Source: Terriglobia bacterium (lineage in GTDB: Bacteria > Acidobacteriota > Terriglobia > Bryobacterales > Bryobacteraceae). From it: a stretch of DNA of 64,000 nt. Every line of letters starts with the position of its first letter. Positions within the stretch are counted from its first letter, which is position 1. The stretch is from NCBI GenBank assembly GCA_020073445.1, contig JAIQFE010000012.1, forward strand, positions 62,001-126,000, read 5' to 3'. This document shows, in pieces, positions 7,716 through 16,532 of the stretch. The notes beneath the pieces were generated by a model that saw only the letters and a program-made list of their open reading frames with translations, made no database searches and was not told the origin of the DNA. A program made the position numbers and the translations under genes.

Positions 7716-9248
7716 TTAGCGCCCGGGAGCACCGCCACGTGCACCGGCCTGTGGGATGGGAGTTCCCGCAACTCCGCCTTTGGAAATGAGCAGGTCGGCG
7801 GTATCCTTGTGCACATCGATGCGCTGCCCGCCCCTGCTATTGCCGCCGGCCCGGCCCATTGCGTAGTCGACGGCCGTGAATCCCCGGGAATCCTTGAGGT
7901 TGATGTCGGCGCCCTTTTTCAAGAGGTACTCGACAACGTCATTCCAGCCCCAGAACGCCGCGCCGTGTAAGGGCGCTTGTTCAAAGCGGGCCGCCCGACC
8001 ATTCAATTCCCCGCCGTGTGCGAGCAGCAACTCCAAGGACGCAATGGAACGATCCTGAACATCCGAAGTAGTGAAGTAGCCGCGCGTATCCGCGTCCGTC
8101 GAGCCCATGCCGGAAGCCGCGAGCGTCGGCGTCATGCCCTGACTGTTCGGCAGATCGACGATGGCCCCATGTTCGAGCAACAGCTTGATCGCCGGCGCGT
8201 CCAGCCCTTTCGCGGCGCGCAACAGGGGCGTCGTACCGATGGTCAGCATGCCGTCCAGGCCGCGATCGTTGCCCGTGGCGCGAAACGGCGGAAAGAGCTT
8301 CAACTGGATGTTCGGATTCGCGCCCTTCTCCAGCAGGATGCGCACGATGTCGATCGGCAGCGTCTCGTCGAGCGAGGGCTGGTCCGGTCGGCCGCCATGC
8401 GGCAGGGTGTTGTAGTCGACGGCGAGATACAGAGGAGTGCGGCCCCACCAGTCCCAGCGGTTGACGTTCGCGCCTTGATCGATCAGGTACTTCGCAACAT
8501 CGAAATGCGCGTTGAAAACCGCCGAGATCAACGGCGTCACGCCTTCTGGATCCGGCAGGTCGATCTTAGCGCCTTTCTGTAGCAGCGCCTTGACGCAATC
8601 CATGCAGCCTTCGCGGACCGCGAACAGCATCGCCGTCATTCCGCCAGGCGGACGAGGCTGCGCACGCGGCTCCCCACTGACCAGCGGCGTCATGAGATCG
8701 ATGGCGGACTTCGCGTCGACCTCGGCGCCATGGGCCAGCAGCTCACGCATCATCGGACCTTGGCTGGACGCGGCGGCCCACATGAGGGCAGTCTGCTCGC
8801 GCTGCGCTTCCTTCAGGTTGGGATTGGCGCCCTTGTCCAATAGGAGCTTTGCGGCGGCGACATTGGCGGTCCGCGCGACGATCATCAGCGGCGTCTGGCC
8901 GTCCGGTCCCGCGGCGTTTGGATCCGCACCCGCATCCAGCAGCGCCTTGATCATTTCGGTGTTGGCATTCAACGCGGCTTCGGCGAGCGGCGTGGATCCT
9001 AGCTGATTGCGCACCTTAGGATTCGCACCGGCCTTCAGCAGGCGTGAGGCGAGATCCGCGTCGTTCAGGTTCGCCGCCCACAGCAGAGGAGTCGATCCAT
9101 CGGCTTCCGCGGCATTCACGTCGACCGATTTCTTCGCGATCATTTCGATCGCGGTTGCCCGCTGCCCCGCTTTGATCGCAGCGGCCAGCTGAGGGTCGGC
9201 GGCCGACGCAGATATCGCGGCCAGCGCGACCAGAAGCAGAATCTTCAT
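7716..9248 (-). CDS. exported ankyrin-repeat protein
   Basis: 510 residues. The signal peptide MKILLLVALAAISASAADPQ is followed by about ten ankyrin repeats of the GxTPLxxAA / LLxxGAxxN type, from about residue 35 to the end. The repeats are interrupted by a proline-rich loop (EPRAQPRPPGG) and end in a Gly/Arg-rich tail. No catalytic domain is present, so a scaffold or binding role outside the cytoplasm is likely. A GTG one codon upstream (9251) is possible, but the ATG at 9248 is better spaced from GGAGG. It is the last gene of the operon and follows the DUF1552 stop by 4 nt. Confidence 0.88.
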   Translation of the reverse strand: MKILLLVALAAISASAADPQLAAAIKAGQRATAIEMIAKKSVDVNAAEADGSTPLLWAANLNDADLASRLLKAGANPKVRNQLGSTPLAEAALNANTEMIKALLDAGADPNAAGPDGQTPLMIVARTANVAAAKLLLDKGANPNLKEAQREQTALMWAAASSQGPMMRELLAHGAEVDAKSAIDLMTPLVSGEPRAQPRPPGGMTAMLFAVREGCMDCVKALLQKGAKIDLPDPEGVTPLISAVFNAHFDVAKYLIDQGANVNRWDWWGRTPLYLAVDYNTLPHGGRPDQPSLDETLPIDIVRILLEKGANPNIQLKLFPPFRATGNDRGLDGMLTIGTTPLLRAAKGLDAPAIKLLLEHGAIVDLPNSQGMTPTLAASGMGSTDADTRGYFTTSDVQDRSIASLELLLAHGGELNGRAARFEQAPLHGAAFWGWNDVVEYLLKKGADINLKDSRGFTAVDYAMGRAGGNSRGGQRIDVHKDTADLLISKGGVAGTPIPQAGARGGAPGR

Positions 9249-9252
9249 CACC

Positions 9253-10569
9253 CTAAACCTCCAGGAGCTTGCCGGTGCTATCGCCGATTTTATCTTGCGT
9301 GATGCCGGATCGATCCAGCATGGTCAACAGCACATTCGCCAGCGGTGTGTGCTCGGCCGGAATCAGGTGCTGGCCGCCCTTCACGGTCTTCCAGCCGCCC
9401 ACCATGGAGGTCGGCAGCGGATAGTGGTTGTGCGCGTTGCTGTTGCTCATGTTGCTGCCGTATAGGAACAGCGAATGATCGAGCATCGTGCCGTCGCCGT
9501 CCGGCATCTTGGCCAGCTTGTCCAGGAATTTGGCGAACACCTGCGTGTGATAGGTCTGCACCTTCGCCAGCCGCTCCATCTTGGCGGGCTCGTTATTGTG
9601 ATGGGAAAGCGGATGGAAGGCATCGGAGACGCCGATGTGATTATAAGTCTGTCCGCTGACTTCCGCGGCCATCATGAAGGAGAATACGCGGGTCATGTTG
9701 GCTTGGTACGCCAGCGCCACCAAATCGAACATCAGGTTGAGGTGCTGGTCGAAGGCGATCGGCCCGGGGGCGGGGGCGTTGGGAATATCCACATGCGAGA
9801 GGTCGCGAGCTTCCATCTTCTGAATGCGGCGCTCGATTTCGCGGACGCTTTCCAGGTAATCGGAAAGGATGGCGTTGTCCGATGGCCCGAGGACCTTCTG
9901 CAACTCCTTGGTTTCGTTCCCCACCATGTCGAGCAGCGATACATACTGCTTGGATAAGCGCGCGCGTTCCGCAGCATTGTCGCCCTGGCCGAACAGGCGG
10001 ATGAACAGCTTCCGCGGATCGGTCTCCATCGGCAGAGGAGTGGTCGGCGTGCGGAAGGAAATGGTTCCCGCGTAGGAGCAGCCGTAGTCGCGGTCGCAAA
10101 AGCCTCCGCCGCCCTTGCTCTCCGTAGCGACTTCCAGCGAAGGTAGGGGCGTATCCTGGCCGATGTGCTGCGCCGCGAGCTGGTCCGCCGTGGTTCCACC
10201 GTGCGCATCCTGGCTGATAGCCGGGTGTACGCAGGACAGCCACGTTCCCGGCGAAAGCGCGTGCACCGGGCCGACCGGCGCCTGATTGTCGATGTTGCTG
10301 AACACCGTGGTCATGGCCTTGTACTTGTCCAGCGGCTTGAGGATGTCCCCGAACTCGCCCATCGGCCCGCCCGTGCCCGTGGGAGTCCAGCGATTCTGCA
10401 CCGCGCCATGGGGGAAGTAGATGAATCCCAAGTGAGGCGTCGCCTTGGCCGCTGTCTGCGCCAGAGCGGTGCGCGCCGGAATCATGGCGTCGAGCAGCGG
10501 CAGCGCCAAGGCCGTTCCCACGCCACGCAAAGCCGTGCGGCGCGTCAGGTGCTTCTTGGTGATAAACAT
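9253..10569 (-). CDS. DUF1552 domain-containing exported protein
   Basis: 438 residues. The N-terminus carries a Tat-type signal (LTRRTALRGVGTALALPLLD), then the DUF1552 body with HLGFIYFPHGAVQNRW, WLSCVHPAISQDAHGGTTAD and a C-terminal SNMSNSNAHNHYPLP segment with clustered histidines. DUF1552 proteins are nearly always encoded beside DUF1592-series cytochromes, as here, and probably act with them in the periplasm; the Tat signal suggests export after folding or cofactor insertion. The biochemical function is not known. Confidence 0.92.
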   Translation of the reverse strand: MFITKKHLTRRTALRGVGTALALPLLDAMIPARTALAQTAAKATPHLGFIYFPHGAVQNRWTPTGTGGPMGEFGDILKPLDKYKAMTTVFSNIDNQAPVGPVHALSPGTWLSCVHPAISQDAHGGTTADQLAAQHIGQDTPLPSLEVATESKGGGGFCDRDYGCSYAGTISFRTPTTPLPMETDPRKLFIRLFGQGDNAAERARLSKQYVSLLDMVGNETKELQKVLGPSDNAILSDYLESVREIERRIQKMEARDLSHVDIPNAPAPGPIAFDQHLNLMFDLVALAYQANMTRVFSFMMAAEVSGQTYNHIGVSDAFHPLSHHNNEPAKMERLAKVQTYHTQVFAKFLDKLAKMPDGDGTMLDHSLFLYGSNMSNSNAHNHYPLPTSMVGGWKTVKGGQHLIPAEHTPLANVLLTMLDRSGITQDKIGDSTGKLLEV

Positions 10570-10579
10570 TCGGATGCTC

Positions 10580-11521
10580 CTATCTGCTTGCCTTTACTGG
10601 AAAAGAGACTTGCGGCTGCTGATACCAACTCAGGTGCATCACGACACCTGACCAGTCCGCGAAAACCAATTTGTCGCCGTCGGCTCCATACAGGGGAAGG
10701 TTAGGTGCGCTCAATGTTTCCCAAGCCGACGTTTCACGGTTGAGCCTCAAAACTTGCCGCGATTTCGCGTTGCGGTCGAAACGATGGACATAAACGTGGT
10801 TATCGCTCGTGAACGCTACGCCCGGGAATTCGTCTGACGGGTCCAGCTTCCACCGGCCAAGGAGATCGCCGTTGAAGGTCAATTCGACCCATTCTCGTTG
10901 ATTTCCTACCGTTCCAGATACTGCCTCGATGCCAACGCGATCACCCGTAACTGTGATCAGACGCTCTTGGCGCATCTCCCCGCCGGGCTCTAATCCGGGA
11001 GAAGGAAACAGGGACCGCGGAAGATAAGCGCCGAGTTCCTTTCCATCCATCGAATATTTCCTGACGCTCTGATAGTCCTTGGCGGGAAATCCCCAATCCT
11101 TTTTGGCGTCCCGCTCCCAACCAAAGGCCCACAACGAATGGTCGCCGAAAGAAAGATGCATCGGCAGGTATGCCCCCGTGTCAATCGAGCGGACCAGGTT
11201 CCCCGACGAATCTCGAATGTCAATCCCCGCGGCGGGCTGGTCTATCCACGCAACAGCGAGCGTGCCGTTCGAATCTACGGCGACGGACTCCACTTGAACC
11301 CTACCGTTACCGGCACCCTGGATCGGGAGAGTGAATGCAAGGTGGCCGTCTGGAGCAAACAACGTAACGACATGGCCAGGAAGACAGGAGAATAGGTAAC
11401 CGTTGTAAAACGCCGGCATTAAATTGCCCGTGATCGCCGGAACAGAAGCCTCCCAAGCCGCCTCGCTTCCGGACCAAGCGGGAAGGCTCAAGACTCCGGC
11501 GAGCACGATTGCGCGAAGCAT
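10580..11521 (-). CDS. secreted hypothetical protein, beta-propeller-like
   Basis: 313 residues from MLRAIVLAGVLSLPAWSGSEA, a signal peptide. The rest is beta-rich with repeated short blocks of the kind VESVAVDSNGTLAVAW and PGVAFTSDNHVYVHRFD, which resemble blades of a six- or seven-bladed propeller; no named family recognised. In-frame ATGs nine and six codons upstream (11548, 11539) are possible, but the one at 11521 follows GGGAG at a workable distance and opens the signal peptide cleanly. It sits between the PSD1 cytochrome and DUF1552 genes with gaps of 10-33 nt, so it belongs to their operon. Confidence 0.75.
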   Translation of the reverse strand: MLRAIVLAGVLSLPAWSGSEAAWEASVPAITGNLMPAFYNGYLFSCLPGHVVTLFAPDGHLAFTLPIQGAGNGRVQVESVAVDSNGTLAVAWIDQPAAGIDIRDSSGNLVRSIDTGAYLPMHLSFGDHSLWAFGWERDAKKDWGFPAKDYQSVRKYSMDGKELGAYLPRSLFPSPGLEPGGEMRQERLITVTGDRVGIEAVSGTVGNQREWVELTFNGDLLGRWKLDPSDEFPGVAFTSDNHVYVHRFDRNAKSRQVLRLNRETSAWETLSAPNLPLYGADGDKLVFADWSGVVMHLSWYQQPQVSFPVKASR

Positions 11522-11554
11522 GACCGGCATCTCTCCCATTCTCGACAAGACGTT

Positions 11555-13879
11555 CTACCTCGCGGCCACTTGCGCGTTGGCCGGCATTTCAACCACACTC
11601 GACTGGAACGCCGGTGCGGCAACAATCCCCATCACAATAGACGAAAACTTGTAATTGTCGCGCTTGGTATCTTTCACGATCTTCCGGATGCTCGGCATGT
11701 CGAAGTATTCGATCCCTCGGCCCAGGGCGTACGTCATCAATTTCTCCGTCATGGTCTGCACGAACTGCTCGGGGTGTTGCAGGAGCGCATTGCGCAGATC
11801 GCTCGGGCCGTTCACTGCGGTACCGTCCACCAGCTTTCCGCTGGTATCGATCTTGGTGCGGGTAAAGCGGTCCATCGACCGGTAGGTGCCGATCGTGTCG
11901 AAATTCTCCAGCGAGAACCCCAGTGGGTCCATCACGCCGTGGCAGGCGTTGCAGGTGGGATTCGCGCGATGCGTTTCCATGATCTCGCGAATGGTCTTGG
12001 GCTTTTCGCCTTCTTTGTTTTCCTTGAACGCCTCGACGTTCGGCGGAGGCGGCGACGGCGGCGTGCCCGTGATGTTTTCCAAAATATACGACCCACGCAG
12101 CACCGGCGACGTACGATTCGGATACGCGGTCACCATCAGCACCGCGCCCTTGCCCAACAACCCGAAGCGATTCGGATCGGTGAGCGTCACGCGGCGGAAA
12201 TGATCGCCGCGTATGTTCTCGATGCCGTAGTGCGCGGCCAACCGCTCATTGACGAACGTGTAGTTGGCGCTGAGAAGATCCACCACGCTTCGGTCCTCAT
12301 GGAAGACGCTATCCACGAACAGCTCCATCTCGCGGCGCAACGCCACGCGAAGCGAGCGATCGAAGGCGGGATACGTGAAGGGGTCGGGCTCCAGCGCATC
12401 CATATCGCGAACCTTGAGCCACTCAAACGCGAAGTTGGTCGTCAGCGTCTTGGCGCGCTGGTCGGCCAGCATGCGGCGCACCTGCTGCTCCAGGACCTTG
12501 GGATCGCTCAGCTTGCCCTGTTCGGCCACGGCGAGCAGGGTCTCGTCGGGGATGCTGCTCCACAAAAAAAACGACAGGCGCGATGCAAGCTCGGTGCCGC
12601 TGAGCCGGTAGATGCTCCCGGGCTTCGCATTCGCAGGCGCCGGTTCCGAGCGGTACAGGAACTTGGTGCTCGCGAGCATGGCCACCATCGCGTTCTCGAT
12701 GCCGCCTTCAAAGGTGCCGGTCTTGCGGCCTTCAGTGTAGAACTGCATCAGCGACGCGAGATCTTTGTCGGTGACAGACCGGCGGAAAGCTTTCCGGGCG
12801 AGGTTCGAAAGAATGCGCGACGCGCACGCCGTCTCCTCCTTCGGATCGGGCGCGCGACAGACGAAAATGCGGGTGCGGCTGGCAGTGTCGACCGGATCGC
12901 CGGTGGGATTGAACGGACCGTTGACCGTGACGCTCGCTCCTCCTCCCCCGCGTCCGCCGCCGCCACCTCCACCGCCGGTTCCCGTGCTGGCATAACCGGT
13001 TCCAGCACCGCCGGGAACGAATCCAAACAGCTCACCCTCACTCTCGGCAAAACTCCGCTCCGGCGCCGCCGCGACAATTGTATGAAGCCCCGCCTTTAAG
13101 TGGGTGCGTCCCTTGGTATCGACCGGCGTTCCATCCACGACGAAGACCACCGGATTGCCGGTCGCGCGGAGTTCGTAGTCTCCTTCATACGACGCCAAGT
13201 ATTGCGCGGTGACGCCGCTGCGGGCACCGGGAGGCAAGGGCACACTCGACTCGGTCCCGCGAAGTGTCGTCTTCACTTCTTTGCCCGTGAGCGGGGTTCC
13301 GATCGCCTGCTTGACGACGGCGCGCGCCGCCATGATGTATTGATCCAGGAAGGATGGAGACGCCTTCAAGGCCGCAGCGATGTTGTCAAAGCCGCCGCTG
13401 ATATCGTCGGTGGGCAGCAGGGCGGCCGCATCCACGTCGATTCCGAACAGGTCGCGCATGGCGTTGGTGTACTCCGCGCGATTCAACCGGTGGATGCGGA
13501 CGCTACCCGGATTGAGATTCGCGGCACCCGCCTTGTCCAGGGAGTCCTCGAGATAGGTGGCGAGCGTATTCACCTCGACGAGAGGAGGCCTGGGCGCACT
13601 GGGCGGCGGCATCATTCCTCCGCGCAGCTTGCGAATGGCCCGTTCCCACGTCAGAGCGTCCTTTTCCGGGTGCGTAAGATCGAGACGATCCAGTTCCAGC
13701 TTCGCGGTCTTCAGCCGTTGATTGTGACAGCCGACGCAGTATCGATCGACCAGCGCCCGGTTGGGATTCGCCGCGGCTGTAGCCTGCTTGCTTTCCTGCG
13801 GGGGCGCCGCCGCCAGGGTGCCTGCAACCAGCGCAACGAGGGGTGCGACCCGGGACGCGACGAGGAGTAAGTTACGCAT
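11555..13879 (-). CDS. PSD1-type cytochrome c / DUF1592-series protein
   Basis: 774 residues, full length. Signal peptide; heme c site CVGCHN near residue 48; DUF1587 (VRIHRLNRAEYTNAMRDLFG); DUF1595 (residues about 370-430); DUF1592 (LASRLSFFLWSSIPDETLL); DUF1588 (GLLGKGAVLMVTAYPNRTSP) with a second CXXCH, CNACHG, near its end; and DUF1585 at the C-terminus. Two heme-binding sites fit a periplasmic dihaem electron carrier or oxidase. A poly-glycine insert (TGTGGGGGGGGRGGGG) lies between DUF1587 and DUF1595. It heads the operon with the secreted unknown, DUF1552 and ankyrin genes. The substrate is unknown. Confidence 0.92.
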   Translation of the reverse strand: MRNLLLVASRVAPLVALVAGTLAAAPPQESKQATAAANPNRALVDRYCVGCHNQRLKTAKLELDRLDLTHPEKDALTWERAIRKLRGGMMPPPSAPRPPLVEVNTLATYLEDSLDKAGAANLNPGSVRIHRLNRAEYTNAMRDLFGIDVDAAALLPTDDISGGFDNIAAALKASPSFLDQYIMAARAVVKQAIGTPLTGKEVKTTLRGTESSVPLPPGARSGVTAQYLASYEGDYELRATGNPVVFVVDGTPVDTKGRTHLKAGLHTIVAAAPERSFAESEGELFGFVPGGAGTGYASTGTGGGGGGGGRGGGGASVTVNGPFNPTGDPVDTASRTRIFVCRAPDPKEETACASRILSNLARKAFRRSVTDKDLASLMQFYTEGRKTGTFEGGIENAMVAMLASTKFLYRSEPAPANAKPGSIYRLSGTELASRLSFFLWSSIPDETLLAVAEQGKLSDPKVLEQQVRRMLADQRAKTLTTNFAFEWLKVRDMDALEPDPFTYPAFDRSLRVALRREMELFVDSVFHEDRSVVDLLSANYTFVNERLAAHYGIENIRGDHFRRVTLTDPNRFGLLGKGAVLMVTAYPNRTSPVLRGSYILENITGTPPSPPPPNVEAFKENKEGEKPKTIREIMETHRANPTCNACHGVMDPLGFSLENFDTIGTYRSMDRFTRTKIDTSGKLVDGTAVNGPSDLRNALLQHPEQFVQTMTEKLMTYALGRGIEYFDMPSIRKIVKDTKRDNYKFSSIVMGIVAAPAFQSSVVEMPANAQVAAR

Positions 13880-13932
13880 TGTGAAAAGGTTCCGGTCGAT
13901 ATTATGTCTTGTCGAACATTATAGATAGAAGG

Positions 13933-14850
13933 TTACACAATTCCGCCGAGCTCGCGAACGTGAGCCCAGAGTCCCCGATAGGCGGTAAAAATGAAGTGGT
14001 CCGGATCGCCGGCAAGCTGGCCCTCGAACTCCTTAACTGCTTTCATATCAATCATATCCTGGGGCCCTTTGCCTTGCTTCATGAGCTTCACGAGCTGGTC
14101 CCGGACTTTAGTCACGGTATCGAGACTCGCCTGCACCTCGGCCTTGGTCATGACCTTCCCCGTGGCAGGAACGATCTTGGTGGTGTCGTTCGCCAGACGA
14201 AGGATCGTGCGGTGTGCCTCCTGCATTCCGCCGATCCAGCCTCCTGTCGGGAAGTCGAGCAGCGGAAGCCTGCCGGGCTGGATCGCGTCGCCCACTGCCA
14301 GAACGTTCGATAGCGGGAAGTGCACGTAGATATCGCCATCTGTATGGGCCATGGGCATGAGACCGTATTCGACCGGCTCGGCGCCGAGCGTTGTCTTGCC
14401 CGTCGTGTAGAACGTCTCCGTGGGCCAGGCTTCCTTGGCGCGCGGCGGGAAAACCTTGTTCTCCCAGTCATGCAGGATCTCTTGCGTCATCCACAGTTGC
14501 GTGTTCACGTGCGAGACGAGCTTCGCACCGGCCTTGGCCATCGCTTCGTTTGCCCCGGTCGATTCAGGGTGCCAGTGGGTGTTGATCACCATATTGACGC
14601 GGCCCGTAAGCTTGAGGACGTCCTGAGCGTGCGCGGCGTCGCCGCAATCCACCAGCAGGCTTCCGCCACTGCCGGCCAGCGCGACGATGTTGTTCCCGGC
14701 TCCTGAAATCAGCGTTAATGAATCAGTAAGCTTCGTCGTGGCGAGGCCCGCCTGACCGAACGCCACACGAGGCAGGCTCAATGCTGCGGCGCCGGCCGCA
14801 AGGCTGCGGAGGAATTCACGTCGTTCAAACCTACGTCGTTGCGGTTTCAT
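13933..14850 (-). CDS. exported metallo-beta-lactamase-fold protein with degenerate metal site
   Basis: 305 residues with a Tat-like signal (RREFLRSLAAGAAALSL). The MBL fold is recognisable, but the usual HxHxDH motif reads THWHPESTG (residues 91-99): Asp is replaced by Glu and the second-site His by Ser. The later GHG loop reads ATGKVM, losing another ligand histidine. The MAHTDGD and AVGDAI motifs are kept. At most part of the metal centre remains, so it may be an inactive relative or use one metal. Its start overlaps the stop of the intact MBL gene (TAATG), so the two are coupled. Confidence 0.85.
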   Translation of the reverse strand: MKPQRRRFERREFLRSLAAGAAALSLPRVAFGQAGLATTKLTDSLTLISGAGNNIVALAGSGGSLLVDCGDAAHAQDVLKLTGRVNMVINTHWHPESTGANEAMAKAGAKLVSHVNTQLWMTQEILHDWENKVFPPRAKEAWPTETFYTTGKTTLGAEPVEYGLMPMAHTDGDIYVHFPLSNVLAVGDAIQPGRLPLLDFPTGGWIGGMQEAHRTILRLANDTTKIVPATGKVMTKAEVQASLDTVTKVRDQLVKLMKQGKGPQDMIDMKAVKEFEGQLAGDPDHFIFTAYRGLWAHVRELGGIV

Positions 14851-15749
14851 TATTTCTTCGTGAGTTCCTGGTAGACGACGTCGGTAAAGCTCGCAAATCC
14901 AGGTCCGCGGCCGCCGGCCTTGCCCTGGGCAGGAGGCGGATCGCCGACAGCAGTCTTGATTTCAGCTAGAGACTTGCCCTGCGCCACCAAGTCCTTGATC
15001 TTCGCCCGCTTGGCGGCCACGTCGGTGGCCTTCTTTTGGACGGCGGCTTTATCCATCACGTCTCCATGGCCGGGAACGAACTGATCGGCATTCAGGGCTG
15101 CAGTTCCCTTAGCGGTTGTGACCCAGCCTTCCGAAGAACCGCTCTTCTCCAAATGGATCAGCGCATCAGGCTGGGTGGTGATGATGTCCCCCGTGAACAC
15201 GATCTTTTCCGACGGCAAGAAGACCACCAGATCGCCGCTGGTGTGCGCAGGCGCCCAGTGCAGGACTTCCACTTTCACGCCCTCGAGTTTGAGATCCTCC
15301 TTATTCTTCGAAATGGTCTTCGTAGGGAGGTGCCCGGCGGGAGGGGCTCCGCGGCCGCCGGCTGCGAGCGCGGCATCCTGCTCCTTCTTATTGTTCTCCT
15401 GGGCGATGATCGTGATTCCGGCCGGGAAGGACGCCAGCCCGTTCACGTGATCTCCGTCGCTGTGGGTCAGAATAACCGTGGTGACCGGCTTGGGCGTGAT
15501 CTTCGCGATATCGTCCAGCAGTTCCTTGCCCTGCGCCGCAGTGGTCTTAGCGTCGACCACAATGACGCCTTTGTCGCCGACGATGACGCCGGTGTTACCT
15601 CCGCCGCCTTCGATCCAGTAGACGTTCGGCTTCAACTGGCGGACCATGAGCGGCGCCGGCGCGGGACCTTGCGCGATCGCCAGCGTGGCCAGAGCGCTCA
15701 AGCTTAGGATTGCGGCAAACCCGAATGAATTAACGTTGCGATGATGCAT
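14850..15749 (-). CDS. exported metallo-beta-lactamase-fold hydrolase
   Basis: 299 residues. The signal peptide ends near LAIAQG. The metal site is intact: THSDGDHVNG, the ligand His in APAHTSGD, the bridging Asp in FTGDII, and PGHGDV. This predicts a dinuclear zinc hydrolase of the periplasm; the substrate cannot be told from sequence. Two Gly/Pro-rich inserts (GGRGAPPAGHLP and GKAGGRGPG) resemble those in other exported proteins of this window. Starts at 15758 and 15788 are alternatives; the ATG at 15749 is best spaced from AGGAG. The next gene is translationally coupled. Confidence 0.85.
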   Translation of the reverse strand: MHHRNVNSFGFAAILSLSALATLAIAQGPAPAPLMVRQLKPNVYWIEGGGGNTGVIVGDKGVIVVDAKTTAAQGKELLDDIAKITPKPVTTVILTHSDGDHVNGLASFPAGITIIAQENNKKEQDAALAAGGRGAPPAGHLPTKTISKNKEDLKLEGVKVEVLHWAPAHTSGDLVVFLPSEKIVFTGDIITTQPDALIHLEKSGSSEGWVTTAKGTAALNADQFVPGHGDVMDKAAVQKKATDVAAKRAKIKDLVAQGKSLAEIKTAVGDPPPAQGKAGGRGPGFASFTDVVYQELTKK

Positions 15750-15836
15750 ATGCGGCATTTCTCCTGTCTTCCAAGAAAACTGTATCATGCTTGGTGCGGA
15801 GAATCCGTAACGCCGCGAAGCTCGCGGTCGTCGATT

Positions 15837-16532
15837 ATGAGCGTGATCACCAGACGCCAGGCCATTCTGACAGGGTTAGGGTTCCCCAGTCTCCTGGCCG
15901 TCGTCCCCGCAACGGCGTTTGCCTCGAAGGAGTTTTGGAACGAGAAGGCTCCATCCGAGTGGACCGATGCCGAGATTCGCCAGTTGCTGAACCAGTCGCC
16001 TTGGGCCAAGGAGGGCTCGATCTCCGACACTACTCAGAGAGGCTCGTTAGGTCCCGCTGGGGCCGAGGCCGGGGGCAATGAACGCAGCAGAGTAAAATCC
16101 CTGTCCACCACGCCGAAAGGCGAACGGCCAGTGAACATAGGGCCGCAGGTGACGTGGAAGGCGATGGTTCGCTGGGAATCGGCCCTGCCGATTCGAGAAG
16201 CGCTTCACCGGGGATCGCCTGGAAAGCTCCCGGAGGACTACATCGTCAACGTGTTCGGCGAGGTTCCCGGTGTCGACCTGACTTCCGGCGACGCAATCTT
16301 GAAAGACAACACGACGCTCGAGCACAAGGGCGATCAGATCAAGCTGAACCGTGTCGCGCTGGCTCCTGGAAATAACCTGTCGGAGGCCGGAACCTTGTTC
16401 TACTTTTCGCGCCTTCTCGCGTTGAAGCCGGAAGACAAGGAAGTGACGTTTACCACCAAGCTGGGGCCGCTCAAAGTGAAGTGCAAGTTCACGCTCAGGG
16501 ACATGCTGTACCGAGGCAACCTAGAGCTGTAG
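15837..16532 (+). CDS. GWxTD-like secreted hypothetical protein
   Basis: 231 residues from MSVITRRQAILTGLGFPSLL, a twin-arginine-like signal, followed by KEFWNEKAPSEWTDAEIRQL, the segment typical of a group of acidobacterial secreted proteins annotated with or near GWxTD domains. The rest is a beta-rich domain with no catalytic motif. The frame is open upstream to 15741, but that part overlaps the divergent MBL gene and lacks a signal sequence. Its stop abuts the stop of the convergent sulfur gene with no space between. Confidence 0.7.
   Translation: MSVITRRQAILTGLGFPSLLAVVPATAFASKEFWNEKAPSEWTDAEIRQLLNQSPWAKEGSISDTTQRGSLGPAGAEAGGNERSRVKSLSTTPKGERPVNIGPQVTWKAMVRWESALPIREALHRGSPGKLPEDYIVNVFGEVPGVDLTSGDAILKDNTTLEHKGDQIKLNRVALAPGNNLSEAGTLFYFSRLLALKPEDKEVTFTTKLGPLKVKCKFTLRDMLYRGNLEL

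Noticed and set aside
11570-13099. A 509-codon open frame on the plus strand
   Set aside because: Antisense shadow of the GC-rich PSD1 cytochrome gene; low-complexity Arg/His-rich translation with no domain.
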